Origin: Climacteris rufus
Lineage: Eukaryota > Chordata > Aves > Passeriformes > Climacteridae
Assembly (NCBI GenBank): GCA_013398175.1
Contig: VZRZ01004360.1
Coordinates: forward strand, 186,459-250,458
Reading direction: 5' to 3'
DNA length: 64,000 nt
Position numbers and translations under genes: made by a program
The notes under the pieces: model-generated
What the model was told of the DNA's origin: nothing
Database searches by the model: none
What the model saw: only the letters and a program-made list of their open reading frames with translations
Shown here: positions 1 through 11,800 of the stretch, piece after piece
How positions within the stretch are numbered: the first letter of the stretch is position 1
Layout: each line of letters starts with the position of its first letter

Positions 1-2572
1 GATCTGTGAGGCCTCAAGCAGACTTTAAGGTCTGCTGGTTACCCTCAATTTCTCACAAGCCACTTTGTATCTTTACCAGTTGTAGTTGAAATTACTGTAT
101 GTTTTAGAATCATCATGCGAATATAAAGATCTGAACCTGACATTCAGGGTGAGAACAAGGGTTAGATAAGTTAGTACTAATATGAAAATGCTTGAATAAA
201 TTTGAAGGAGGGTAGGAAAAAGCTTTTTAGTACACAAGATCTTTAAATAAGTTTTAGGTGTCTGCAAAGTGAAAGTTTACTAAATCAGGAGCCAGAAATG
301 AGTCAGATGACAGCTAATGTGGCAATACTAAAGAAGTAGTTAGGGCTTTATGGGTTAGAGTATCAGCATGAGTGCAGTGCCCCGGACAGATGTCTGACTA
401 GCCATTGCTTTGTATATGTGTGTGTTTTCTTCAGAGAGCCAGTTGCTGCAATATGTTAAGTGATGACTTTTTCCTGAAGAGGAAAGATAAATAATTTGAA
501 TAATACCCCTTCAAAGAAAAGTTTAAGAAATATTTTAAATTTCTTTTTTATGCCACTCTATATAAAGTCCAGAGTAGGAAGCACTCATTATCCACTCTGT
601 TTTAATTTTAATACAGGTGGCACAGAAACCCTTCAGAATGTTATGACAGTATAGTTCTTTTTTATAAATAAATTACTGTACAAAAAGTTTTAGTAATATA
701 TTATCCTATGTGCTTTATGGTTAAGTACTAGAGGTTTAAAATCTAATAGCACACTTTCTATATGAAATTACTTGTGGCCTGGCTAGCAGCCAGAGTCCTT
801 GCTTTAAATAATAGAAAATATAGGCCCTTTTTAATACTAAATTGCATATTTGCTTTTCCAAAGGAAGGGATTAGATGATGTCCTTTATGTCAGTGAATTG
901 CACCTTTTCTTTACAAACTGTCCTGGAGAGACAAGAAGGCTTTTTCACTATTAATCGCTGGAAGGCTAACAAGTGGCAGGCTGCAGTGATGTGCAGAAAT
1001 GACTGTCAGACAGGAAGAGGGTTACTTGTGACTGGTGTTTATTTATGGTACTCTTGTTAGTATTTTTCTTGAAATATACTCCACATGCTTCTCGCTTAGA
1101 CTTCCCTTTCAAATTTCTTCAGAATTTAAGCCTTAAAATAAGATACCCCAAAACTTCAGTGGATGTTCAGCTGTGCAGGCTGGACTTTGAGTTGTTTTAT
1201 CAGCCATTAAAAAGGAAAGCAAACTCTACTGCCAGACACTGTTTCAGATCTTCAGGACAATTCCTTGTTCTTAATGACATGAAATGCTACTTATGTCCTG
1301 TGCTGCTTTTCCCTTGTTTCTGTCAATTAAGGAAACTATGATGCACACTTTCAGACAAACTTTCTCTTTCTACTGATCTGTGTACTAGGAATTTCTGGTG
1401 CTTCCTGGTTTGCTGATTTATCTTGTCAAACTTAAGAATGTATGTTTTATTTGACAGATTAAAATTTAAATTCTCGTTAAAATTCTTAGAAAACCTGTGA
1501 TATTGAGAGTGAAGGTTTTGTTTATTTCTTATCTTGTGATAAGGATGAGCTTTTGGGGTGCAGTTTACAGGATTCTATACTTTCTTTTAGAGTATCTGCC
1601 ACTGTTGACCGTTATGGATATGGTGATGTAATTAGGCAATTTCTTGTCTGATCCAGTACAGAATATTTTACTGCCTTTATTTATTAATCAGACCTAATCA
1701 GTCTGAGATTTTGTAATTTGTAATTATAAAACAACCAGAGATATGTTGAGGCTTAGATGACAAGAAGGAGTGTCATTTAAAATATTCATGGTCTTGATTT
1801 TTAAAAAAAAATCATGACTAAATATGCTGTAACTGACTATCCAAAATACAGTTGCCATTGGATATTCTATAGTCACAGAAGTTTTTTTTTAATTCCAGTA
1901 CTTTGAAAAAGGTATTATTTGCCAATGAGATTCTAATCTGACTTGGAAATTATACATTTTATGAGAATTATCCTTAGTATGCATTGGGAATGTTCTTTAT
2001 GCAAGAGACTTTTTTGCCACAATGCATTTTAACTCAGCCTTCTTGATTAGCCAAGTTTTACATTCGGTGCAGTGTAATGGTGTGTTTGTGATGGTGTATG
2101 TCATGGTCACTGTGTGTATTTTAGTGCTCTTTTTTTGTTCTTAGTCATGAAATAGCCCCTCTAATTGCACTCTGTGGAAAAACATAGCTAATACTAACAT
2201 TGAAGTGAATGCAGCAACCTGAAGACTACAGTGTATTATACCATTACAAACCTTTTTTGGATTGTACATTGCCAGAAAAGAGGTGTCAAGTTTGATAGAC
2301 AATATTCGTAGTAGCAACCCAAGAAAGTGTCAGATACTGTTCCCAAAGTTCAATGTGTTTTTATATAGACTTTTAGACCAGCATAAAAGCTTTCATAAGA
2401 AGGAAAATTAATCTGACACTTAAAAAAATTTCTCCAAAATGGTAAATGTAAATTAAATCTTGAGGAGTTTGGGGTAAAGCCTCTTACGAAAAGGGTTGCA
2501 ATTAAAGTTTTATGCAATGTATATGACCTTCATTCTTTCTGTGGTGGTAAATTCTTTTCATTGCTTCTACAG
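1..2572 (+). other. TTC7B: TTC7B intron (3' part only)
   Basis: This AT-rich, T-rich sequence lies upstream of the first visible exon and ends in a polypyrimidine stretch and AG acceptor at 2571-2572. The next codon is completed by two exon bases, so this is a phase 1 intron. The 5' end of the intron is outside the window. I see no exon, no recognisable transposon and no long convincing reading frame in it. Confidence 0.75.
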
Positions 2573-2713
2573 GTTCAGTCCATGCCACATCAATAGCAGC
2601 TTCCAGAGTGGAACAGGCATTGTCCGAGGTTGCTTCTTCTCTGCAAAGCAGTGCCCCTAAACAAGGTCCCCTGCATCCTTGGATGACTCTGGCTCAAATA
2701 TGGCTTCATGCAG
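2573..2713 (+). CDS. TTC7B: TTC7B coding exon, third from last
   Basis: Coding exon of 141 bases. It opens with two bases of a split codon and ends with the first base of an alanine codon, so it is flanked by phase 1 introns and could be skipped without shifting the frame. The translation starts SVHATSIAASRVEQALSEV and ends LAQIWLHA. It covers a Ser/Ala-rich linker and the first helix of a TPR repeat (about residues 37-47 of this exon). The acceptor at 2571-2572 follows a pyrimidine-rich stretch. The donor is CAG|GTATTG, which is weak because position +5 is T rather than G. From memory of the family, the protein matches the C-terminal part of vertebrate TTC7B closely. The paralogue TTC7A is the alternative and is less likely. 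TTC7 proteins are cytosolic TPR scaffolds that bridge PI4KA to the membrane anchor EFR3 and bind FAM126, supporting plasma-membrane PI4P synthesis. Confidence 0.88.
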
Positions 2714-2714
2714 G

Positions 2715-2750
2715 TATTGTGAAAGTACTGTTTATTGTGAAAGTATTGTT
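2715..2750 (+). repeat. 18-bp tandem duplication at the splice donor
   Basis: Two adjacent 18-base copies, TATTGTGAAAGTACTGTT and TATTGTGAAAGTATTGTT, differ at one base. The first copy starts at the T of the GT donor dinucleotide of the preceding exon. Replication slippage is the likely origin. Its effect on splicing is unknown. Confidence 0.9.
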
Positions 2751-3078
2751 TATTTTTCTATACCCTCTCCTTTCTTGCTAGCCTAAGGAATTGCCAAAGC
2801 CGGTTTGTTTCATTCAGAATCTGTTACCGCTTATCAGATGAAATTTTTTCCATGTGTGTGTGGCACTGAAACAAGCCAAGAAATAAAAAGCATGCTAGAG
2901 TTGCTCTGTGTGTAAGATCATTTATGAAAGATAAGGCAGCAGTTTTAGAACGTAGCTGTTACCAGTGGAGTCATATCTTCTGGAGAACAAATGCAGCACT
3001 CTCTCCCTTATTCCTGAAGAATTTAGTTTCTGAAGTAACTCAAGTATCTTAGTACTTGGAAATCTAGGTGTCCTTGCA

Positions 3079-3217
3079 GAATCACAGAATATTCTGAGTT
3101 GGAAGGAACCCACAAGGATCATCAGGTCCTACTCTTCAGTGAATGACCCATACAGGGATGGAACCTGTGACCTTGGCTTTATTAACACTGTGCTCTAACT
3201 AACTGAGCTAATCCCAG
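3079..3217 (-). mobile_element. TguSINE1-like tRNA-Ile/CR1 SINE
   Basis: Read on the minus strand, the 5' part from 3217 resembles tRNA-Ile(AAT). It contains TTAGCTCAGTTAGTTAGAGC, which carries the pol III A box, then a GTTAATAA anticodon-loop region, then GGTTCCATCC as B box. After the tRNA-like head comes a 52-base tail (3134-3083) that is about 87% identical to the 3' end of the CR1 fragment at 8321-8372 and ends in the typical CTGTGATTCTG. A tRNA-Ile head plus CR1 tail is the structure of TguSINE1, a passerine SINE that uses CR1 enzymes for retrotransposition. The total length is about 139 bp and it lies antisense to TTC7B. No target-site duplication is evident, which is usual for elements mobilised by CR1. 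It is unlikely to work as a tRNA gene because it has no proper 3' acceptor end. Confidence 0.85.
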
Positions 3218-5955
3218 GGTCACTGATTCTCTGGATGGCAAAAGATGTTTGTAACATTTCTTAACAGAGTTCCTGTAACTACAAAACTTTATAATAAAAA
3301 ATAAATAACTGCATATACAGGGAAAAAACAGTAGTAGTACTATTGAGCAACCTGTCCCTTGCAGCTGTGATAATGAGCTCAAATTCAGTTCTTTTCCTTC
3401 TGGTTTCATTAATGTAAAAGACTCAGGATTGTTTGTCTAAATGTGAAGTCATCTTGAGTGGATTTAGTATTGTTATGATGTTTCAAGCCTCAAGCTAAAT
3501 GCAATATCGCAAGTGATTGTTACATAAAATTTTAACCAGAAGATGATGATCCAGTGTATTTTTGCACGGTTAAAAATGTATAACATGCAATTGTTTTTAT
3601 TGATACTTGGATGAGAGAGATGTAACTTAGAAATCAGCCAGCAGTTGTTATGCTTTGGTCTGCTTTCAGAGCATTTTTCAGTTTTTCAACATTTTTCAAT
3701 TTTTTTTCTTCATGTTTATATTCAACAAAACAGTGCTTTATTTAATAGAATTCTAATTTATCTATTTACATTTAAAGTTTATTATGTGAAAGTCATTGCA
3801 GAGCAATGGCTCCCAGTTATTAATGGTTTAGTAGTTTAGAGTAAAAACTTAGAAGATTGGAAAGGAAGAGCAATTACAGTGATTGATAACAATGATCTCC
3901 TTTGGGCTACTCAAAATCCTCACAGAGCAGAACAGGGCAAGGTCCAACAGGGCATAGTGTAGTCACCTGCTCTGCATTGTGGCATCATTGACTTTGAATA
4001 CTTAAAAACTGACACAGATGACCATCTACATTAACTCAGCATCTATAATGCTGATAATTTCTCAGCCTTCTGTGGCAGTTTGTACCACTACTTATTTTGT
4101 TTGGTGGGGAGTTTCTTGGTTTTGTTTTTTTTTTTTTAATTTTAATTGGTCATGTCCTGTTGCTGATTATTCAATTCATGCAAGTGACTGCCACTGTTTT
4201 GCCCGCAAAGGAGGGGTCTGGACACACTTTGCTGATTCCTTTTTAGTTCACAATTTAGTCAGATGTGCATCCACATTGGTGGTCTGCTGCTACCATCTGC
4301 TTTTCAGCTTCTTGTCCTGCTACAGTAAATTCACTAGGCCTTGAGAAAGGCCCTTTATTATAGGAAAATTTAAAGCTTTTTTCCCAGAAGCACAATACAA
4401 AGCAGATATTCTGGAAGGTATCTTCATCTGTGTATATATAGGTTAGTTGCATAGAAAACACCAATAAAATTACTTAATGCTTTACAGCACATATTCTTTA
4501 AATAAAAGTGAAGATTTGCCACTGGGAAATTGCTTCCTTCTTGAGACTCATGCCCATTTAACTGTGTGACTCCCTGTATTATTGTGCAGTGTTTTGCTTC
4601 ATAGTAGGGGGAAAAAAACAACTTTAATAAGCTTTAAATCTTAAAATACAAAAATTTAGAATTATCCTTCCTGTATGATCGTAGAGACATGGAAAAGTTA
4701 TGTAAGCAAGTTCTAATCCATGCAAAACTTAGTGGAAGATATTTACCCAAACCAATAGAGATGGTGTGAAAAAAGACAAATAAGCTTGTTCTTATGGATG
4801 TACAGTGTCATTTCAGCTGTCATCAGTGCAAATGGGCATGGTATCCAGTCCCAGTAGAAGTAGAAGTAACCGGCCTTTAATTTTTCATCTTGTTTATGTT
4901 AAGAGACTGTTTAAGCCTTTCAGTTTTGGACCTGTAGTGTAAAGGTTGGAATTCAGGCTTATTTTAAATGTGAAACTGAATGACTTTTGCAATTAGTACA
5001 TTTTCCAGTAACTCATTATTAAAAACCAGACCTGTCCCTGAGTGATCAAAGGCTGTGATGGTCCTTTAAGAAATGCATAAAGACTGAACTCAATATTGCT
5101 GTGCTGCTTGATTGGAAAATGGATTGATTCCTCAATCAAATGCAAATGTAAGCGTTGGAAGTGTTTGAGCCAGAAGGCATTCTTGGCCTTCCCTAGGTGG
5201 AAATGCTGGGAAGAGCAGATCAGACTTGGCACCTGGTTTCTTATCAAACTGCTGCTCCTCTCTGAGATGTTCCCACAAAACCTGCTGACACCTGTCAGTT
5301 TTTCCACAACTGATTTGTTGGTTGCCATGTTGTCTTTTAACATTTTTATTCAGTTGAAATCATTATCTCAGAATGAACAGCACTCTTTTAGATTCAGAAA
5401 CTTAATGAATGAACTTCCACGCTTAACACTTAGCTACAAGTTTCACTTTCTGGTCATTCATACCCAGAGTTTCAAAAAGCTTCCTGTGTAGTCTATTGGG
5501 GTGACATAATCCTGGTAGAGGAAAGAAGTTGTTTTTAAAATAACTCTGTTATAACTTCAAACAATAAGGAATTATTTTGTTTACTTTTAATACTTATAGG
5601 AAGGTGCCAAATTTTTCTGCTGCAGTTTGTAAGCAGGATGGCAAGATTTAGCATCTCTTACCGTAGTGTAAGATGAATTTATAAGCAGTGTTGCAGCCTA
5701 GTGTTAAAAGCCATTACTACCATACTTGTTTCCTCTCAAGAAATACAGAATTTCAACTGTAGTCTGTTGAAACAGCCAATCTCTACTTATTTTTCAGTCT
5801 AGAATTATTGTGGTAACAGATAACGCCCTACTGAAGTAATTTTTAGTTTCTGCATATTATTTGCTAGTAATTATAGCTTTTACATGTACCTTTTACAGTC
5901 TGTTAAATTATATTTTTCTGAAATTGTCTTTTCACCAAACAGTTTGGGAGTGTGT

Positions 5956-5978
5956 AAACATAGTTTAAAACTATGTTT
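5956..5978. repeat. 23-bp palindrome
   Basis: A perfect inverted repeat with 11-base arms, AAACATAGTTT and AAACTATGTTT, around a single central A. It is intronic, AT-rich and of unknown role. Confidence 0.9.
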
Positions 5979-7757
5979 CAAGTCTGGTGATGCTGGAGAA
6001 GAGATAGTACGACCAATAGAGCTCAGATGGTTAGCATTTTAGAAAAGCATTCAAGAATAAAAACACTCAAGGCTTTTAAAAAATGCTGTAGGGTCTTTTA
6101 AAAAAAACCCACCTCTCAGTACAATTCACGTTTTCTGCTCCATGTCCAACTTGCAAATTATGGTTACCACTTGCTCCTTGGAGTCTACTAACAGTTAGTA
6201 AAAATAAAATTTTAGAAAAATTTATTTCCTCCTAAATTTATATTTTGATTTCAAAAATTTATCTGTTCATTATCTTCTAGAAGAAAGAATCTTGATATTC
6301 TTTAGTTATACAGTACCATCTCTGAGGTGAGATCATTCTTTTAGGGTTAGTGATAAGAAATGTGACTGGATCTGCTATTTCATAGGTTAGTTCTTTGTGT
6401 GGATGAGACTTTTTCCATCAAATATCATTTCAGTATTTTCTGAAAATATACTGCATTAATCAATACATCCCCGTGGACTTACTATTTATGTCTGGTAGAA
6501 TGTGTTCTGTGAAATTGCCGAGTCAACTGAGGAGGAAAATAATGCTCCTCAGGTAGAAAAAGGTCTGTTCTCCCAGCAGTAGGATCAGGTCTTACAGGAA
6601 GAAAATAATTTACTCCTGCAACCATATAAAAATTTGTTAAAAAAATAAAGAAATTAGACAGACCTTTAAACTGTGCTTACTCATGTACTGCTACTGAAAG
6701 TTTATATATGTTAGTCGTTGTTATAAGTTGATTTTTATGAAAATAGTTATGAATATTTATGGTGGGTATCACCTGTAAGTTATAGTTTATACATGCTGCT
6801 ATACTGAAGTTGACTAGTTAGAGATACAGTTAAATGCATTGGATGCAATTTTTTGAAGAAGCAAGCTCCTTTAAAGCACTCAAGTATCAGTCTGATTCAG
6901 AGTTTTAGGCATAATCGCAAATCCACTGCTGTAGTGTGAGTTCCTGATCTGAGAGCCTTTAAACCAAGATGGGTGGCCTGTACAGTACAGTGAGAAGCAT
7001 GTCTTGAGCAGTGACAGATCACTTTGCTGTTTTGATGCAGCAGCTTGATTTAAACCTTAATCTCTAAAAGTCTTGTACAGTGTGACACAAGAGAATGCAG
7101 TTATACAATTACTTTGAGGCTCCATTTTTATTCGGTCTGTACGAATGTAAAGGAAAAGATCACGCAACCCAGAACCTCTAATAGCTTTTCCTTGCATTTA
7201 GTATCTCTTTATTCCCCTCTTCTCCCACTCTTTCAGCAACAGATTAAGAGAAACCAGCAAGGTACTGAAATAGCGGTGTTGAAGAGTGTCATAAGAGCTA
7301 TTGAAGGCAAATAATTCTATTGTTAGTTGTTAATTACTCACTGAATGAAACTTTTTTTTTCCTCTGTAGTCAATCTGATTTATGTAAGTGTGTGTCAGGC
7401 TACTCAACTGATCTAAAGCGTACTGGAATGCTCACGTGCTCACCTTTTAAAAATAAAACTAAAATGAAAAAATCGAAGACTTACGATAAAAATAACAAAC
7501 TATAAAGAGTATTCTGGGGTTTATAACAGCCCGTTTAGAAGTTGTAACTGCTGATATACTTAGAAAAGCAACTTTCTTGAAAGAATAATTAATTTAAAAT
7601 AATTTAGGTAATAATTTCTCTTAAGATACAATTTTTTTTGTTTGAAAATAGCCTTTGTTTAAAGTGAAACTGTTTACAAATACAGCACATGTGGCAACAT
7701 CTAGTTGCAGTATGATGAAGCAAGAATCATTAATTGGTCCTGACATTCCTTCCACAG

Positions 7758-7960
7758 CTGAAGTCTACATAGGAATTGGGAAGCCTGCTGAGGCCACAGC
7801 GTGTACCCAGGAAGCAGCTAATCTCTTTCCCATGTCACATTATGTTCTCTACATGAGAGGTCAGGTGGCTGAACTTCGTGGAAATATTGATGAAGCCAAA
7901 CGCTGGTATGAAGAGGCCTTATCCATTAGTCCTACCCATGTGAAAAGCATGCAGAGGCTG
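7758..7960 (+). CDS. TTC7B: TTC7B coding exon, second from last
   Basis: Coding exon of 203 bases. With the single base carried over from 2713 it gives exactly 68 codons, from AEVYIGIGKPAEA to HVKSMQRL, and ends on a complete codon (phase 0). The acceptor is CCTTCCACAG and the donor is CTG|GTAAGT, which is close to consensus. It encodes the second half of one TPR (AEVYIGIGKPAEAT...), a complete second TPR (SHYVLYMRGQVAELRGNIDE followed by AKRWYEEALSISP) and the start of a third (HVKSMQRL). The small and aromatic residues expected in TPR helices are present (G at position 8, A at 20 and related positions). The frame stays open upstream and downstream of the splice sites, but those extensions are intronic and lack the family sequence. 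The joined reading frame across both introns strongly supports the model. Confidence 0.92.
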
Positions 7961-8320
7961 GTAAGTCTTGAGTCCCTCTTCATAAGTAGTGTCATCTCAA
8001 CTGATGGTATTGTGTTGTGAAGTCTCAACTTGCTGTAGGTAACCCATAGCTTTGGGTCTATATTCTTATTACAAAATGCTTTGGAAATAGTCTTTCCTGG
8101 CATTTATTCTGTCTTCTGTGTGTTGGGACATAAAAAGGATTTGCAGGCAATAAGACTATTTCAGTCCTAATAGAGACTATAGAAAAAGAAGTCATTGGCA
8201 TCTGCCTGATATTCAGTGCCATGGCTTATGGTAAGAGAAGAGTTGGACACTGTAACTGGATGCTGTACAGGAAAGACCAATCATTTTGCTATTCCCAACT
8301 AAAAGTTGAATTCATAAAAC

Positions 8321-8804
8321 CATAGAATATTCTGAGTTGGAAGGGACCTACGAGGATCATCAAGTGCGACTCCTGGCCCTGCACGGACACCCCAAGAGTC
8401 GCACCATGTGCCTGAGAGTGTTGTCCAAATGCTTTCTGAACTCTGGTGCTGTGACCACTTCCCTGGGGAGCCTGTTCCAGTGCCCAACCATCCTCTGGGT
8501 GTAAAACCTTTTTCTAATATCCGACCTAAACGTCCCCTGGCACAGCTTCAGGCCATTCCCTCAGGTCCTGTCACAGGCCACCCCAGAGGAGAGATCAGTG
8601 TCTGCCCCTCCTCCTCCCCTCATGAGGAAGTTGTAACTGCAGTGAGGTCTCCCCTCAGTCTCCCCGTCTCCAGGTTCTCCTCCAGACCCTTCACCATCTT
8701 CACTGCCTTCCTTTGGAAGCTTTCCAATACATTTATATCCTTCTTATATTGTGGTGTGCAAAACTACACACGGGTCTCAAGGCCACACCAGTGCAGAGTA
8801 GAGC
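8321..8804 (-). mobile_element. CR1 LINE, 3' end fragment
   Basis: On the minus strand this is the 3' non-coding end and adjacent sequence of a CR1 retrotransposon. The plus strand shows the hallmark phrases in reverse order: CATAGAATATTCTGAGTTGG at the 3' tip, then GGGGAGCCTGTTCCAGTGCC, CTAATATCCGACCTAAACGT, GGCACAGCTTCAGGCCATTC, GAGGTCTCCCCTCAG and CACACCAGTGCAGAGTAGAG. This is the avian CR1 subfamily with the AGAATATTCT tip rather than the commoner ATTCTATG tip. It is truncated at its 5' end as usual. Compared with copies I recall, roughly 40 bases are missing after TCTCCAGG (near 8675) and about 10 near 8440. The 147-codon plus-strand frame across it is an artefact of the repeat. Confidence 0.93.
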
Positions 8805-11800
8805 TGTTTTCTACATTCCACATGTTTATTGATTACTATCATGCTGTGTGATTTCTTGGTTTTCTGAAAGGTAGAGAATCAGTCTTGCCCTCAAATGAAT
8901 GTGTAGATTTAATCACAGAGTTACCTTCCCCAGGGTAAATATATGTTTGTTTATAGATACATATATGTATATATTCTGTGCTTACATGTTAGGAAAATTA
9001 CTGTCTTTTAGTCCAGTTTTCTTCCAGATAGAGCAGAATAGAACAGCTGAAATCAGCTTCTTACCCAATCCTTTTATTCAGAAGTAGAAGCTGGTTTCTG
9101 CCTAGGTGCTTATGAATTATTCAGAGAAATTTCTTGTGCATCCCTGAGGGAAACATATGAGACAAAAGATCAGATAGGAAGGCAGCACAGTGAAAGTTTT
9201 TTGTTTCACCTTTTCAGCATTTCAGGATATTTGAGCCTGCTGACAAATGCAAAAGGTTCCTTTTTCTGAAGAAGCAGGCAGTCAATCTAAAGCAGTGCAA
9301 CTCAGTGAAAATGAAAACTTCAGTTTTGCTGGGTATATTTTTGCCCCTCCTCTGAATGCATCTTAGAATAAATAGTCTGTAAACACACAGTGCTCTTCGG
9401 AATGATTGAAAAATTAGCTGTCTAAGAGGCATGTGAGGTGAAAATTACTGGGCTTCCAATCCAGGTTTCCTTTTTATGAGATTTTCCATTTGAGTTCTAG
9501 GCTGAAGATAACCAACCATTTCATTGGATTGGCCAGTCCTTTTTAAGGATTCTTATAATTTAAAAATTTGTTTCTAAGAGCTTTCTCTACTGTTCTAGGC
9601 CTTTTATGCACTAGGATGTTGTTTTGAGTAGACTGAGAGATTTATGCTGCTTAAATACAAATATTAAGGACGTATGCTATAAAAGTACTTGTCTATGTAA
9701 TTTCATAGGAGACAGTACAAAATTCTGTATCCTTCTTGACCTTTTGACTATTGCAAAAAGTATTTTAATGGGGAAGTTTGCAGTGTTTACTCTTGCCTGT
9801 GTGTTTAGATGAATATCTGTACATCCCAACACTTTGCTTGTGTATTTTTACCTGTTTATTATAAAGAGATATGATCTCAGTGGCAGGGGAGCTATAGCAA
9901 CAGCACATTGGAGGTACCAGCCTCTATGACAACAGCTGAAACATTAACTACTAATATTTGTATTCACAATTCTAAGCTGACAGTTGATTTATGAATGAAA
10001 GTTCTGTGTAAAAAGCCATTATATTCTGTCATTAATTTGATATTTTAAAACTATTTGATATGGCTTTCTAGCAAAACTTAGAAAGTAATATAAAATGCTT
10101 CTGTTTCCACATAAAAGTTACCTTAGAGCCTACATTTACTTAATAAGTTTTGGTGAATTTCTTTTTGAGGGGCAAATACTAAGTATAGATCATAATAACT
10201 TTATGTATAAAATACAACAAAAAGGAAATAAGATTTAAGGATGGCATGAGTTCTAGCATGTAGCATATGTATCCAGGTCTGCCTCTCCAAGTGAAATTAT
10301 TTGAAATACTTGTACCTGAAATCAGTTTTTAAGGATTTTTTTTGGTTGATTTTATTAAAATTTTAGAATGAGTGACATCTGATAGTAAAATTTCCTGATG
10401 CTAATGGTTTGGAAATCTGAATCTTTGACTTGAGATAGTCTTTGTAGTTGTCCAGCGGAAAAAAAAAGCTAAATAAAATGTTTGTTTAAATTTGTATGAA
10501 CAACAATAGCACATTGGGAATAGGCAAATTTTCTCCTTTGATAATCCATCCTCTTAATGATATTACATCAGTCTGGTAAGAAGGATGAAAAGTTAAACTT
10601 TGAAAAATATACTATTTTTCAATAACATTTCATACAACATTTTGGCCATAAGTCTCTTTAAGTACATATTCCTGAGTATGATCTACTGCTTCTACACAGA
10701 AACAACTTTGTTGATTTAAATTACTGAAGAAAAGTGTGAATAAAGACCAGAAAGGTTAGTTTTGTGGCTTCAGAAGTGTTGTACTTCCTCCTGTGGGTTA
10801 CAGCATGTGCTGTGCTTTGGAGTTTCTGCATAAAAACTCTTGCATTTGTCTCTCATGCAGACTCCGTGTTCTGTTAGTGTGACCATGAAGACTTGCTCTC
10901 TGCAGAAGTCTAGTGTATTATCTGAATTAAGTTACTTTTTATTGGCTGACATGATCATTTTTGCAAAATTACAATTTTCTAAAGAAACAATTTCTTACTC
11001 ATTTTGCTGCTGACTCTAAGGTTTTCACTGATTTACTCCTGTTTCAGGAGATTTACTAATGAAAAACAGGAGGTCTTGGCCATGATGTGAAAATTGGAGA
11101 AGTTAAGAGTGATGAAAGAGATCTGTTTGCCAACAAAAGGATAATCATAAATGGGAGGGTTTGGGGGGGGGAGATTTTTACCTTACTACAGAAATGCCTA
11201 AGACAAAGTAACACCAAATGTTGGGGACTTGATCCATGAGTAAATAAAAAATGGTTTTGCTTAACTAAACGTGGTCAGTGGAACTGACTGGATCATACTT
11301 TTGCATGACTTAAGATGGGAGCTATTCCAACAGAGAGCTGGCTCCAGGGGCAGTGGGTTTGTGTTCCTGCTCACTGCTGTTTCTGCCCCTTCTAAGATGT
11401 TGGGGACTTATTAATTAAATCAGTCAAACCACAAAACTAGCTCTTTGAAAGAGAAATGCTTTAAAATTCTCTGTAGTTCCTTGTGGAACTAAATTATTCC
11501 CAATACAGTTAATGTTTAAATCCATGCATTCTTTCATTTTATTTTCTTGACCAATGCTCATTTTAAGCTCTGCCTTGTTCTCAGGTGCTGTATTTTACTG
11601 TTTGTCACTAACTGAAACTTTCTCCAAGCCAGAGGTTATACCAACTCGCTATCTGGCTAGTTCTGGCTGCTCACAAGATGTCAAGAGGGAAGCAATAACA
11701 TGCCAGTATTAATTAGGTGTACCTTACAGAATGCAGCAGCAATGCTTTGGAGCAAATGCAGTGTCCTTTCTTCTTTTTAAGGTTTGTGTAGTGCACTCAG

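Larger units (their letters stand above)
2714..7757 (+). other. TTC7B: TTC7B intron, phase 1
   Basis: Intron of about 5.0 kb between a weak donor (GTATTG) and an acceptor ending TTCCTTCCACAG. It contains an 18-bp tandem duplication right at the donor, a minus-strand TguSINE1-like SINE (3079-3217) and a 23-bp palindrome (5956-5978). The rest is AT-rich sequence in which I recognise nothing. Reading frames between 4000 and 5500 are open on both strands but show no family motif. Confidence 0.85.

Noticed and set aside
3141..3217. Functional tRNA-Ile gene on the minus strand
   Set aside because: The A box and a B-box variant are present, but the acceptor ends do not pair as in a tRNA and the sequence runs straight into a CR1 tail, so it is the head of a SINE.
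7655..8020. Single-exon reading of the 121-codon frame around the TTC7B exon
   Set aside because: Only 7758-7960 carries family sequence, and it is bounded by good splice sites. The start codon and the tail of the frame are intronic.
8408..8851. 147-codon plus-strand frame
   Set aside because: It lies almost entirely within the antisense strand of a CR1 fragment, so it is repeat-derived.
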